A stretch of DNA of 64,000 nucleotides from Crossaster papposus. Its lineage: Eukaryota; Echinodermata; Asteroidea; Velatida; Solasteridae. Below, in pieces: positions 39,588 to 51,896 of this stretch. A program made the translations under genes and the position numbers. The stretch covers positions 620,001 to 684,000 of the forward strand of contig JBAIAA010000261.1 in assembly GCA_037893245.1 (NCBI GenBank). Direction: 5' to 3'. A model generated the notes under the pieces. That model ran no database searches. It had not been told where the DNA came from and was given only the letters and a program-made list of their open reading frames with translations. Position 1 is the first letter of the stretch. Every line of letters begins with the position of its first letter.

Positions 39588-40745
39588 CCTATACTAAGGT
39601 GCGCACCTGAACTCCGCGGACAGTACCAGCCTGACGAATTAGGCCGCTGAGCTAACTCCGGTTGGTGAATGAAGACGATCAATTAATTCTTTTATAGATA
39701 AGATTGCGAAATCGCGCGCGTTAAAACTGGGAAAAAATGACGTCGGGCACAACGGGGACTCGAACCCAGGGGATGGAACCCCGCAGACGAGGAGCCTAAC
39801 AACTCGGCCATTCGACTACCAGTCAACACTGTTTGAAATCGATGTGACTTAATAGGTTTGGAAGCTGGAGTAATAGCACTAATCCTACATGTACATCTGC
39901 TCAAAGAAAGAAGGAGAAACTGTGTTTTCAGGGTTAATGAGCCGCCCACGCATTAATTGTCCGAAAATTCGACTTATTTTATGTCGATAGAGGGCGCGCC
40001 ACACAAATAGAAGTCATCAGCAAAGCGCGGGCTCAAAGGAAACAACACAAAATCAGACAAACGGCGCTGCCTCGCGACACTCGGGAGTAGGGTGGCAATG
40101 TATATATTTTTCATTGGAAATTTAGAAATTTAAATAAAATTGTCTTGTTTGCATTGGGTAAGAATTTTTCAAAAAAAATCATCGGTCAACCAACCAAAAA
40201 TTGAAAAGAATATGACATGCTGGTCGTCATGTTTCTGTAGTCCCTGAACACGTGAGAGTTCTAAGTATTTTAATAAGATCGTGAAAGTATGGGCGTTTTA
40301 GCCCTTAGGTCTATGGGAATTGATTTGCTCCGTTTCACCCAAAGGGCTCTGTGTTAATAAACCCCGGTCACAACGGATCGTACGAAATGTTGTCGTGGTA
40401 AGGCCTATAGTCACAACGAACCCACGACGCAATTGTTCCACGACACGACATAAAATTTTGGCAAATCGTGGGTCATCGGGAGTCGTCGCAAGACAGTCCT
40501 ACGAAATTTCGAGCATCGTGGCATCGACGTGCGTACATGTACGTGTACGTACGGACGGGTAATGACGCCTTGACCAAGGCTAAAGAAAACTATGCAGAGA
40601 AAGTTCAAGAAATTTAAAAATCGTATTATTTTCTATTTCACATCTTGTGAAAGTCCAAGAGTACGGGTGGCATCGAAATGAATTTAGAAATTACAAATCG
40701 ATTTGCAAGCGGGGTCCCCTACATTGTACGTTTGCACTTTCACAA
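39588..40745 (-). repeat. tRNA-derived composite repeat array B, end
   Basis: A tRNA-like unit (39610-39665), a tRNA-Ser-like core (about 39750-39820), and the third, more diverged copy of the ~1-kb block (39860-40740). The array ends where a ca-rich microsatellite begins (40751-40790). Confidence 0.75.
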
Positions 40746-41571
40746 ACATAGCTACACACACACACATACATATATTATGTAAAACAATATTATCAATAAT
40801 AATTATCAATATTTACACTATAATAAGGGGGTCATGCACTGACAACTCATTTTAAAACCGATTATGGTGCCACTCTAAACGACAAATTGAGATAGAATCC
40901 ACTGAAGATGCTACGTCAGTCTCATATACAGTTTCTATGTGTAGTTTTCCAGCCAAAAGTCTAGAAACTCCAGCACCATGTTCAAATGTATTGTAACATG
41001 GAGCGACACATCAGAGCCAACACACCCAGCTTGCAAATTGACCAATTTCCAAATCCATTTCGATGCCACCCTGGGATTTTTACAAATACTAGACGAGGAT
41101 TAGATGATGACGATTTTTAAATATTTAGAACTTTCTATGCATATTTTTCTTGTAATTTATCGTCAAATCACGGGATCAAAATATGTGTGGTGTGTAGTAC
41201 CGCGTACAAACGGCCACAGCCTGGTATACATGCGGGTCCATTAGGCCAGATACGAAAAAAGTTGCTGGTCGTCCCTGCCCGACCCTACAAAATACGCCCG
41301 ACATTAAACTTGTTTTATTTTATATTTTGAAAAACAAAGCAAAACAGTCTTAAAAAAATAATAAATAAATAAAAAATGTCCCGAAATAAGCCCACTCCCA
41401 TGATTTTGTGACAAACTTAAGTACAATCAAAAACCTGTTATAGACCAGTTAACAAATTCAATCCATGAATAAGAGCTCATTCACTCTGACCTTTTCTTCA
41501 CATGAAAACTAAATTAAAGTCAAAGGCCAAATATGCCAAAGTGGAAAAATACACACTTGTACTAGCACACA
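40746..41571. other. AT-rich intergenic stretch
   Basis: It holds a short (ca)n/(at)n microsatellite and fragments related to the ~1-kb block, in part inverted (a ttccaaatccatttcgatgc-type sequence). No gene is supported. Confidence 0.5.
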
Positions 41572-41931
41572 TTAGAAATGGTTGCATTTAAGGAATATCA
41601 AGTTTGATAACATTTTGTCTCGATGTCGAGCATGGTGGGGGCGCATGGTGATGCCGCCATGACTGAAGACGCGCTCTACTGATGAACGCGAAGCCGGTAC
41701 CCCCAATAGGCTATTGGTGTCACATTGGCACAAGGTACATGCCAAAATCATCTGTGCATGCAGGCCCAATCCATGTGTAAACAATTTCTTAAATTTATCC
41801 CCAATTAGTGCCGTGTAACGATTACCGTATACAAACGCACGTAACCTACTATTATTATACAAATAGCACACAACATTAAAGCAGTCACCAGCAAAACACG
41901 GGATGAAAGGAAACAACACAAAATCAGACAA
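41572..41931 (-). pseudogene. hAT transposase C-terminal remnant
   Basis: The minus-strand frame of 119 codons ends in LLGVPASRSSVERVFSHGG, followed by MRPHHARHRDKMLSNLIFLK. This is the conserved C-terminal dimerisation region of hAT transposases (the S-x-x-ERVFS motif). The upstream catalytic part is absent or decayed. Confidence 0.82.
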
Positions 41932-42334
41932 ACGGCGCTGCCTCGCGAGCCAACTCTTTTTTTTTTCTTTTTTTTTAATAATGTAATTTGTAAATCTTTA
42001 AAAAGACGGTCTAGTCCATTTCAGTTAACAAATTTCTTTCCAAAGGAGCTCTCTAATTAAAAGAATTACTTACCCCTATAACATTCCCAAATAAATTATT
42101 TATAAACAGTCAGGGCCTAATTAAAATAAAACATCCATTGGTGGATTGAGCATAATTCCTCCATGTGTTGAGAAACATAGAATGAATACATACATGTAAA
42201 GAGTTTAAACTGGTTGATGCATCTAACATGTGTCTAACCATAAAGGAAGGCTTCCTCCATGGTCTAACTAAGTTCAACTGGTCTAACCAAGAGGAAACAA
42301 AATAATCTGGATGAGGAGAAAGTGCAAATCCTAT

Positions 42335-43890
42335 TGGAAGAACAAAACAATGATCAAAGTAATGGGTCTCAAGACTAAAACAAAATAAATAAGTCAAGAT
42401 ATCCTCCCTTTGATCACTACCCCCAAAATCCGGTTATTGTCCTTGCCATCTGTCATATACCGACACACGAATAAAAACAAGGAAAAAGGAAAGTAAACTG
42501 AAAAGATGGTGACTGATGAAGTGCATGGAATAGCACAGAAATATGCTCTGCTCCGCCTTCCAAAAAAGGGGGGAAAGAGGGGACGGCATATTATCACCGG
42601 TAATAATCAATCACTGAGTGAACTAAAAACAAGGGACCACTGTTGCAATAGACAAACCAGTCATCGCGTCGCCAAAACCAGGGACCGGGTTTGAAACTCC
42701 CGCAGTGCCGCTCTCAGAGAACAAATAACTCAATTGGCCCGCAGACGTTTGATGTACTTGCCCGTTCACGAACTCCAACCACTGACTGTCATCTAGCAGA
42801 GATAATGTGGCTACAACCGGACCCCCCAGATGCGTAAATAAATATATACAGATTTATCTCTGCCGACCAGCCACAAACATAAAATCCTATGATACCTCAC
42901 GCAGCAGAACCGTTTCAAAATCTAAAAAAGAAATAACGAAAACGATGAGAAACAGTTCTGGCTTGTGAAAACTCCCATAAACACCCTCCACTTCCTATAT
43001 AAAATGATTTTTGATTCATTGCAGCTAACTCTAGGATTGATCAAACAAACACAAAACAAATAAACTGATCTTTCCTTGAAGTATGCCTGCATAAACCGGT
43101 TTCTCCTTGCTATTTGCTTGCAAAAACACTTCATCTTTAACTAAAAAACCGTCTCTCAGAAAAACAATTAATAATAATAATCCACATAACCCAGCGTTAC
43201 ACGTCCTTCAATTTAATGTCCTTCCCATGTGACCGAGAATCGTTGTAATAATTACAAAAAAACGTGAGCCGCATGTATGATATACGTTCCTTCACAATAA
43301 ACACATTGCAAAAAAACACTTCATCTTTAACTAAAAAACCTAATATTCTCACAGAAAAAAATTAAAAAAACCATATAACCCAGCGTTACACGTCCTTCAA
43401 TGTAATGTCCTTCCCGTGTGACCGAGAATCGTTCTAATAAAAAAACAACAACGTGAGCCGCATGTATGATTACGCTCCTTCCCAATAAACACATTGCAAA
43501 AACACTTCATCTTCAGTTTAACTAAAAAACCTAATAGTCTCACAGAAAAAAGAAAACACAAATCTACATAACCCAGTGTTACGTTCTTCAATGTAATGTC
43601 CTTCCCATGTGACCGAGAATCGTTCTAATAATTTTAAAAAAAACTTGAGCCGCATGTATGATTAGGCTCCTTCCCAATAAACACATTGCAAAAACACTTC
43701 ATCTTTAACTAAAAAACATAATAGTCTCACAGAAAAAGAAAAAACATATCCACAAAACCCAGCGTTAAACGTCCTTCATTGTAATGTCCTTCCCATGTGA
43801 CCGAGAATCGTTCTAATAATAAAACAAAAAACAAGCCGCGTGTATGATTACGCCCCTTCCCAATAAACACTAATAATCCCATGAGATGTA
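42335..43890 (+). mobile_element. 3' end of a Penelope-like (RT-bearing) element, second copy
   Basis: Its reverse complement matches 55000-56260. It includes the end of the reverse transcriptase coding region (ttggaagaacaaaacaatga), the adjacent noncoding tail with gcatattatcaccggtaata, and a tandem repeat. It is a truncated copy in opposite orientation to the 56-57 kb element. The 41932-42334 stretch to its left holds no recognised feature beyond a T-rich run. Confidence 0.75.
43110..43880. repeat. ~165-bp tandem repeat, about four copies
   Basis: Each unit contains aaacacttcatctttaacta, then acccagcgttacacgtcctt, then catgtgaccgagaatcgtt, then gagccgcatgtatgatta. It lies in the noncoding tail of the Penelope-like copy; a single related unit is seen near 55000-55080 in the other copy. 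Confidence 0.88.
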
Positions 43891-43917
43891 CACTGTTGAA
43901 CTCTTCAAGTTGCTGGG

Positions 43918-44100
43918 AAAATATTTACGACAAAAATTGACGACTGGTCGTGAATATTTTCGCGACTAGTCGTGGATAATTTCAAGACTAGTCGCGAAAA
44001 ACTAGTCGTGAAAAATTCACGACCAGTCGCGAATTTTTTTCGCGTATAGTCGCGAAAATATTCACGACTTTTTATGTCCCTCCAGGGCCACCATAAAAAA
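43918..44100. repeat. Palindrome-rich short element
   Basis: Nested inverted repeats of actagtcgcgaaaa / cgcgactagtcgtg and gtcgtgaatattttcgcgac type end in ccagggccaccat. The same terminal block (cagggccaccat) borders the 30.5-kb palindrome, suggesting one family of palindromic elements. Confidence 0.7.
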
Positions 44101-44273
44101 TGGATCCAAGCTACCCGGCAGGAACACCCATTTTTGCGCGCACACTTGCCACACGTGCAGGGATCTGGCAGGCCTTCTGGTTTTGAGATCACAATCTCGG
44201 GGACTAATATTAAAAAAACTGTTCCTTCTTACAAAATCATAAGACTCGACATAAGAATTGACTAGGTACAGAT

Positions 44274-44295
44274 CGTACGCTAGATCTAGCGTACG
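44274..44295. repeat. 22-bp perfect palindrome
   Basis: An 11-bp arm cgtacgctaga pairs perfectly with its complement. No gene is adjacent; it may be a fragment of an inverted-repeat element. Confidence 0.7.
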
Positions 44296-44460
44296 TCAAC
44301 TAAACAAACAACTACTATCTAAATATATTAAGTCGTTGTGAAGCATACACACCATTACGTCTGACGAATCATCAGACTTCTGTGTACTGTGTAACTGTGT
44401 ATTCTTTAACACCCGGTGTTTTAAGGTTACGGGATATGTAAGTTAAGTATATGTGTGTCG

Positions 44461-45330
44461 TCAGCGTAGAGATGCACTTCTTTGATCAGACGAATGTGGT
44501 TGAGGAATTGGGGACGTCTTTTTGATATGCATGAGTTGATTGATGACTTTTAAAAGCGCCTTTTGGTCACCTCTACAGTTCTGGATGGTATCACTTGTGG
44601 AAACGTGACTTTGCTTGAACAAACATGAGCTTAACCGGGTCACGCTAAGCTTTAAACATCTCATGGTGTATTTGAATTTACGCAATGGCCGTTCAAGTAA
44701 GCAACGTTTCTTCTTTTCTGCAGTGATGATGTCACTATACCAAGGGATGGCTGGCCTGTTGACTATATGGCAGGTTTTCCCAGGAGCGTGAATATCAAGA
44801 AGCTGATTAAGTTAATTGTTGTACTGCTCAACCATTGTAATCCGGGAGGTAGCAGGCTTTGTGACAATCGAAGAGGCTATGATATCCTGCAAAAACAGAA
44901 CCGGATCAATTGACTTGATCTTATACGATACATGACCTTGATTCTTTCAAGTTTCGGTTTTTCCATGTTAACTGACAGTGGAGTGCACAGTGGAGTGCAC
45001 AGTGGTCAGATAGCCAGTCATACATAGAGACGGACTAGTCTGATTTGGAAGTAATTACCAGATTAATGGTACGGCAAGAAGTATGAGTCCTTTTCTTTAC
45101 AAGCTGCTTGAGACTGTAGCGCATCAGTAAATCAGCAAAGAGGTGTCATTCGTATTGGTGTCGTTCCAGTGAATGTTAAAGTCGCCCAGGATGATAAGAT
45201 TCTCAGTGAAAAGCACCAGGCGATCCAGCAAATGTCGGAAGTAGCACTTCAAAACAAAAAAGGCGTGGTCATTTTAAAAAGGGCGTGGTCATTTGCGGGC
45301 TGTTCGCCCCGGATAGAGATTTTGGCACAC
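44461..45330 (-). pseudogene. LINE retrotransposon fragment (CR1/L2-like), endonuclease end to RT linker
   Basis: On the minus strand, 45240-45120 encodes NLIILGDFNIHWNDTNT, the GDFN motif of an APE-type endonuclease. Around 45000 WLSDHC gives the SDH motif. Then 44780-44461 encodes IPWYSDIITAEKKKR and KALLKVINQLMHIKKTSP, typical of the linker before the reverse transcriptase in CR1/L2-like LINEs. Several frameshifts and stops occur, and the RT is absent. Confidence 0.78.
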
Positions 45331-47825
45331 ATCGCAAGTTGTTCCTTGAGGTCATATTAGCCTAAAACAGTTGAGTTATCCTCTACTAAATAATGTGCAT
45401 ACATGTTTAAGCCAGGATCATAGGAAATATACATTTTGCAAACATAAAACAAATTAATGACCGAATTATCACCAAATACTTTACACGACTGTTAGGTAAT
45501 GAATGGCAGTCTGAAGCATCCTGTAAAGTAATGGCTCCTGGTGTGCTGACATTTTCAAGTAAAGTGGTATTTTTGTATCAATTTCCAATGCTGGTCTGTT
45601 GACTAGCGCTGAAAAAATACTTACTTCTCTTATTTCTTCATAATTATTTAATAGTTATTCCACATTTTCTTTGCAATTGATTACACGTCTTTGAACTTGG
45701 GGTACAGCTGATTCTCTGATCTTAAAATTCCCCAACGTCTACAAATTACTCTGCATAGGTGGGGGGGGGGGGGGGGGGGTACCCGACTACCAGAACATGA
45801 TGGTTTTTTCCCCATACCCAGCACGATATACACACTCCACACTAGTATTGTTGAAAATTATCCCTTTGACCTATACACACTCCACACTATTGTTGAAAAT
45901 TACAGCAACGGCAAATGATTTTTATTCCCTTTAGCAACATCACATTCAATACAAAGTATACCATTGATGGCACATATATTTAGAAATTAAATAATTCTTA
46001 TTTCCTTATGCATGGGGAAGTGCTGTGGTCTGTAGTTGTCTGGAGCATTGAACATCGTGGTCTGCGAATATACAGTATATACTACAGGTTGGGGGTTTGA
46101 GCCCGGCCTGGGCTAGGACACTTAAAATATTATGGGTACGTAGAGGTATTATTCATGCCTTGCTTTGGACTGTCCCATTCGTGCTGTGAAGAGATCATGT
46201 CTTGTATTTCAGTGTGACCTGAGGGGCTGGTTCTTCTACACTTCGAGTCAGAGTTGTATTCGAGTCCCTGCAAGATCTTGATTAAGACTTGCACAAGTCC
46301 TTTCACAAGTCCAGTCATAAAGCCAGTCAAAAGTAACTGATTGAATAATGACAAAGGAATGCTTTTGTCAAAGCTGATTTGAATAGCTTGTGATTTGAAT
46401 TGGAACTGGAGGACTTGTGATGGACTTGGCGGGACTTACAGGAACTTGTAATGGACTTGACTACATCCCTGCTTCGAGTAGCCTTTGGCCTTGTGATGGG
46501 CGATTTACATAACAATTTTAATGGGGAATTAAACCTATAATAAAAATATAAAAAAAATGTTTTCTCGCAAATATACATCCTTCAAACCGGATAAGTGATA
46601 AAACTTAATTTGATAAAAAATGTACATGTACAACTGGCCTACCTACAAAGGGAATGTGGTTTTAGAGAAGTGCCAAATCTGCACATAAAGTTTTAAGAAT
46701 AGGAAGACACTTGATACTAACCGGTGTAGCGGTTCGGTTTTTTTTCTTGATGCATGAATGTATGATGAGAAAGAGCAATGGCAACTCATTATTATACATT
46801 CAAGAACTATAAAGAACGGCTTCCTCAACCGACTCGCCAATAGCATAGTTGGTAGAGAGGAGAGGTATGGATCGAAAATTATGTGGCTCGAATCCGACTA
46901 TCGTTAACGTTTGTCTTTTTCTTTGACAATTTTTTTTATGGGTTATTTTAACCAAAGAACAAGGTTGAAGGGAAAACCGGTTTAGTGTTCATAAGTGCCT
47001 TGAAAAATAACGCATGAACCGCTAAACTGCTTAGTTTTTAGTGACTTCCTTAAAAATTAGGCTCGGGATCTGTGTACAATTTAAACACAGCTTCATCACA
47101 AAGGACTGTAGGAGTGCACTCACCTTGCAAATGTTGTTTGTGTTGTTGAAATATTAACAATACACACAAATTAAAAAAATCACACGTTATAATTAACAGG
47201 TTAACACTGGAGTCACCAATATTTCCCCATCACTTCAAAATCATTTCCACCATAAAAATATAGATTTTTTTTCAAAATAATGTCAATACATATAGAGATG
47301 TACAACCTGATGATGAACTCGCAATTAAAAAGTAAATATTGCAAAAAACAAACTTAAGACATAATTCCGCTATCATTTTAACTTGAACAACACTGAATAT
47401 TTGGGGTTTATAATGTCATAAATTGTGATATTTACGCAATAGTAATTAAACAGGAAAATCATAGCAGAGGAAAACATTTAAAGGAATACATCCAATAATA
47501 ACTTTTAAAAATCTGAAAACATTTGAACAAATGATATAAAAACTGAGTAAACAATCTGTATCATATCAAAACAAGAATGTGTTTCAAGCTTCTATATTGT
47601 TAAGGTTCTCTAAATCTATGAATGTATTCGGCCTCCAGACTAGAGTTACATGTACACATGTTACACATGTATGTACATGTACATCAACATTTCAGAGTCC
47701 AATTTACTGTTTTTGATGTTGCAATAATGTATGTAAAGTTTATCACAATTTTTAACTCAAGGTTTCATTCATTATCCATTATAAATTAAATACGCTGCTA
47801 TTTTTGTGTCTGAAACTAACTGCAG
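45331..47825. other. Intergenic, no supported gene
   Basis: AT-rich sequence with a poly-G run (45760-45779), a tRNA-B-box-like ggtttgagcccggcctgggc near 46090, and a tRNA-like A-box/B-box pair at about 46846-46905 (catagttggtagagagg ... ggctcgaatccgac), probably SINE remnants. Open frames here lack any recognised motif. Confidence 0.5.
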
Positions 47826-48223
47826 TTAAAGGGATCGTATACGTTTGGTAATTGGGACCCACTGTTTGTTTCAATTCTATATAGTTATAGATATATATAC
47901 CATAAAACTAACCTGTAAAAATTCCATTCCAAAAGGTGGTAGCTATTTTGAGATATTGCCGAAAATCTGGAGCGGTTATGTCCACGCAGGAAGAATAATC
48001 TGCATTGGAATACACAATCTGAGAAACGTCACTGCAGTAACGCTTCTCAGATTTAAATTTTTGGAGATAAAAAGTGATATCTTTTTCCATAACCGCAGTA
48101 CTTCGAAGTGAAAAGTTTCTAAAAAAAGGATTATACTATCCAAAGCTGCTGTACTTCTTACCAAGTAACTTGTTATTGCCATAAATTTTTGGAGTAATAA
48201 CCAAACGTATACGATCCCTTTAA
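47826..48223. mobile_element. MITE with TTAA-type ends, copy 1
   Basis: Ends ttaaagggatcgtatacgtt and the exact reverse complement. The TTAA at both extremes fits a piggyBac-type target duplication (inference). The interior is palindromic in parts (ctgagaaacgtcactgcagt, then acgcttctcag). A second copy lies at 49005-49370. Confidence 0.85.
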
Positions 48224-49004
48224 ATTTACCATCCCCAGACATACTTGTATAAAATAATGAATGTTCATGCTGTTGCAGCTGTTCTGTGGCAAAATGAGGA
48301 CCTTGCGAACATTAACGATACCCTGGACACCTAATTATTACATTGCATGTCCTTAATTGCATTTTGGCTAGATTCTCTACATTTTCACTGTCATGAATAC
48401 TGGACTTGAGTTTTGTTAGTTAGCTTATTTGCTCCGATGCACATATTCTACACCAAAAGTACACATGGAAAACTATTAAATAGTCCTAAATCCTCCAATT
48501 TTATGAGGATCCCATGATTATTTACTTTACACTGCAAATACAATAAATGACGAGTTCTAGCGTATATACATTTGTATGTAGAAAAATGTTTAAAAAAATT
48601 AAGCGGAGTTGCACTGATAGTGTACTTTAAAAACTCGGGTAGATTTTTTAAGTTGTCAATGTACAGGTACATGTATATGGTTGTATTTTTTGACATTTTT
48701 ATTCAGAAGTATTTGTGCTAAATGCCTTTTCCAAATAACTACCCCAACTCATTAATTAAATTAAAAATGCTTTGTTGGAATTTGTTAGAGTTGGTACTGC
48801 ACTGAAATGATAAGTTCTTTACATGGATTTAGGCATACATATATGGTACAACCAGGGGCATACCACCATATGCATAATCTCTGTCTAACAGTTTGGGTAA
48901 GGAGTTTGGTGTTGGAACTAGCAAGGATGAGAGATCCTTAGTAAATTACTCCATAGTTTATGCATGACGGTAAATTAACTTGTAAAATGTCGATTTCATG
49001 TAAG
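48224..49004. other. Intergenic, no supported gene
   Basis: AT-rich sequence between two MITE copies. Nothing coding or structural is recognised. Confidence 0.5.
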
Positions 49005-49370
49005 TTAAAGGGATTGTATACGTTTGGTAATTGGAACCCACTGTTTGTTTTAATCCTATACAGTTATAGATATATACCATAAAACTAACCTGTAAAAATT
49101 TCATTTCAAAAGGTGGTAGCGATTTTAAGATATTGCCGAAAATCTGGAGTGGTTATGTCCACGCAGGAAGAATAATCTGCATTGGAATACACAATCTGAG
49201 AAACGTCACTGCAGTAACGCTTCTCAGATTCAATTTTTTTGGGATAAAAAGTGATATTTTTTTTTATAACCGCAGTACTTCCAAGTGAGAAGTTTCTAAA
49301 AATGCATTATACTATACAAAGCTGCTGTACTTCTTACCAAGTAATTACCAAACGTATACGATCCCTTTAA
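49005..49370. mobile_element. MITE with TTAA-type ends, copy 2
   Basis: Same ends and about 90% similar interior to the copy at 47826-48223, slightly shorter near the right end. Confidence 0.85.
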
Positions 49371-49589
49371 TGTCATAATATTCACACCTCATGACATGGC
49401 CATAACAATGTTTAACTAATCCACAGAGGTTTCTACCATGTCTACTGTATCGTTGGAGAAAGCACCACTGAATTTCCTTTATCAATCGTGAGTTGGAAAC
49501 AAAAAAGCTACAGAAAAATTGGATCAATTTTTATTTTATTTTGTTTAAAGCAGGATATAATCTGGATAAATGTAGGACATTTTTACACA

Positions 49590-49670
49590 GCATCAGGTTG
49601 GCGTAGCGGTTCTTACCTCGCCTTCCACCACTATGACCCAGGTTCGAATCCGGCCTGGGCCAATATGTGG
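49590..49670 (+). repeat. tRNA-derived SINE-like repeat
   Basis: ggttggcgtagcggttctta (A-box-like) is followed 30 nt later by gacccaggttcgaatccggc (B-box) and ctgggcc. Spacing fits a tRNA promoter. The downstream sequence is not a tRNA acceptor stem, so a SINE is more likely than a tRNA gene. Confidence 0.65.
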
Positions 49671-49848
49671 ATTGGGTTTTCAGTCTCTGCCTGACTCCGT
49701 GGGTTTCTCCCAGGATATTCTTCTGGGGTTTTACTCCCACCTCTAAAAACTGTAACTTCTTCAAATTATCTTCTCTCATCCTGTAATTGGCGCTATAGCG
49801 CTGTTGGGTGTTGAATGAAATAAATAAGCCTCATGTGGCATCTTTTGC

Positions 49849-50157
49849 AGGTATCAAAAATATTTACTAAATATCAAATTATGAAGAAATATATTACTTA
49901 TTTGAAAGTAAATAATGATTCTAGCCATCCAGCAAAATAATTGCACCAGATATCCCATAATTGTTTCGAATAATTAAAAAAAATCATGATCGCCGGACAA
50001 AAACAAGAACAATTACCCGACGCCAGTAAAGAACGAACGCCAAACTGACGAAACGACAGGTCAGTTAAACGATATTTACTATAAAATACAACCCCCAAAA
50101 TTCACCCATTCCTGATAATTCAAGCAATTTCCAATTGTGTATCCTACCTTTAAGAAA
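49849..50157 (-). repeat. Dispersed short repeat (GTAGGATAC family), copy 2
   Basis: The reverse complement of the right end reads aaaggtaggatacacaattgg and continues in parallel with the copies at 280 and 58840 (ttgtattttatagtaaatat then cgtttaac). The left end carries aggtatc, a weak inverted match to the terminus. Confidence 0.6.
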
Positions 50158-50879
50158 ACAGAAGGAAACGCAGGAGAAAGGTAAAACAAACTACAAAAAT
50201 GAGAAAGTACCGGTAGGAATACTTGTGCACATGTAGGATGTACCTTCAATTATATACATATGTAAGTTGTATCAAAGATTCAACATGTCAGCCACAGTTG
50301 TTAAATTTAGACTAAAAATAGACTACATGTATGTACAGGTGCTAAACTGTCATGTGACAAAATGTGTAAATGGTTTTAAAGCAGCATGCAACTTGGTGTA
50401 TATTCAAAATACATCAGCATTTCAAAAGTAATCTGTATTTCATTTCCTATAATTCTGATGGTTTCAATATGTACAGATAATTGTTCTTCCATATATAGAA
50501 ATGATTGAAAAATAAAAATTTTAATACAAGTCCTGCAGTACAATCACCAGTAATTTGTCGTTAAAAATTTGCACAAGTTCCCATGTAAACAATTAAAACC
50601 ACATTTATATTTGTACAAATTGAATTTTTTTTTTCTCTAAAAAATATAACTGACACACATGATCTTTCTCCAAAACCAGGCAAAATGTTTACAAAGTTCT
50701 TAAACTATTTATCAGATGAAATTCGTGGTGATATAAATTCAAAATATATCCGCCAATTTGTATCTCAAATTTGTATCTCTTTGTACAACATTTGTGTACA
50801 ACATTTTTGGAGTGTCAACAATTCTCTTCAAATTGTTCATACATGTACGGTTAATTTCCTGGGTTGACCAAATAATAGT
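50158..50879. other. Intergenic, no supported gene
   Basis: AT-rich sequence with no recognised gene, repeat or structural signal. Confidence 0.5.
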
Positions 50880-51075
50880 ATATACCCTAACCTAAAACCT
50901 AACGCTAACCCATAACCATAACCATAACCATAACCATAACCATAACCAAAAACCTAAACATAACCATAACCAAAAACCCATAACCATAACCCAAAACCTA
51001 AACATAACCATAACCATAACCATAACCATAACCATAACCATAACCATAACCAAAAACCATACCCAAACACTAACC
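50880..51075. repeat. (CCATAA)n-type hexanucleotide array
   Basis: About 25 units of ccataa with aaaccta and taaccc variants. It resembles a degenerate telomere-like C-strand repeat but is interstitial and dominated by CCATAA. Confidence 0.9.
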
Positions 51076-51359
51076 CCAAGTAAAATCCATGAATCTACTT
51101 GGTATTTCTTAAAAACCTTCTTGAGACCAATTCAGAAATATACCAAGTGAAAACATTTTGAGTCCCATTGTCCCCATTGTGTTCAGGTCTCCACAGGGTA
51201 CCGAATTTAGAAGCACTATGCTCTGTGTTATCCCAAGTGATTGTAAAACAATAAATAAATTACTCGGGTGGGACTCTACATTTAACACTTACTAGTGCAT
51301 CATTTCAACCCCTCAACCAGCGAGCTTGCCAGGGTGGGCCGGCTGTTACGAATCTAATG

Positions 51360-51460
51360 TGAATACGATTAATACTGCTGCAAACTGCTTAGTGGCTGGA
51401 ATGACCTGAAATATACAAATCTCTTCTTCAGAGACTAAATGGCTGTGTACAAGATGTAAT
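51360..51460 (-). mobile_element. Penelope-like terminal fragment
   Basis: It matches, in reverse complement, two pieces of the right-arm end at 25245-25365: tactgctgcaaactgcttag with the following ggaatgacctgaaatatacaaat-type stretch, and cttcagagactaaatggctg. A middle segment is missing, so it is a small decayed remnant. Confidence 0.7.
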
Positions 51461-51896
51461 GCTGCTCCCACAATCAACTATTCAAAAGATGAAAATTGTG
51501 CCTTTAATTTAAAGGGACAATAGACTATTTGTCAGTTTCATGAGATCCATCGGGTCAGACTGCAGTATCCATCTTTGGCATTGTCCAATGGGGATTAGCT
51601 CTCATAGTCTTAGACTGTGGTGAATACATCAAAGTACACCAGACCAGTTAGGGCTCCAGGGATATCATGTTACAGATGCCAGGCTAATGGCATTGGCTCA
51701 AACTGTAAACAAAACAAATCTGAATTAGCTTTATTTGAAGATCCAACTTTTGTCCGAGTTGTATTCTGGAAATAAATGACCAAACACACATACAGTTTAC
51801 GTAAAAATACTGACAGGTACATGTACATAAATGTATTTTTGGTTTTATAATAATGTCTTGAGATAAACTGCCCGTGTTCTTACAAGTAACCTTAAA

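Noticed and set aside
50685..50867. 60-codon plus-strand frame
   Set aside because: AT-rich chance frame with no start context, motif or neighbour to support it.
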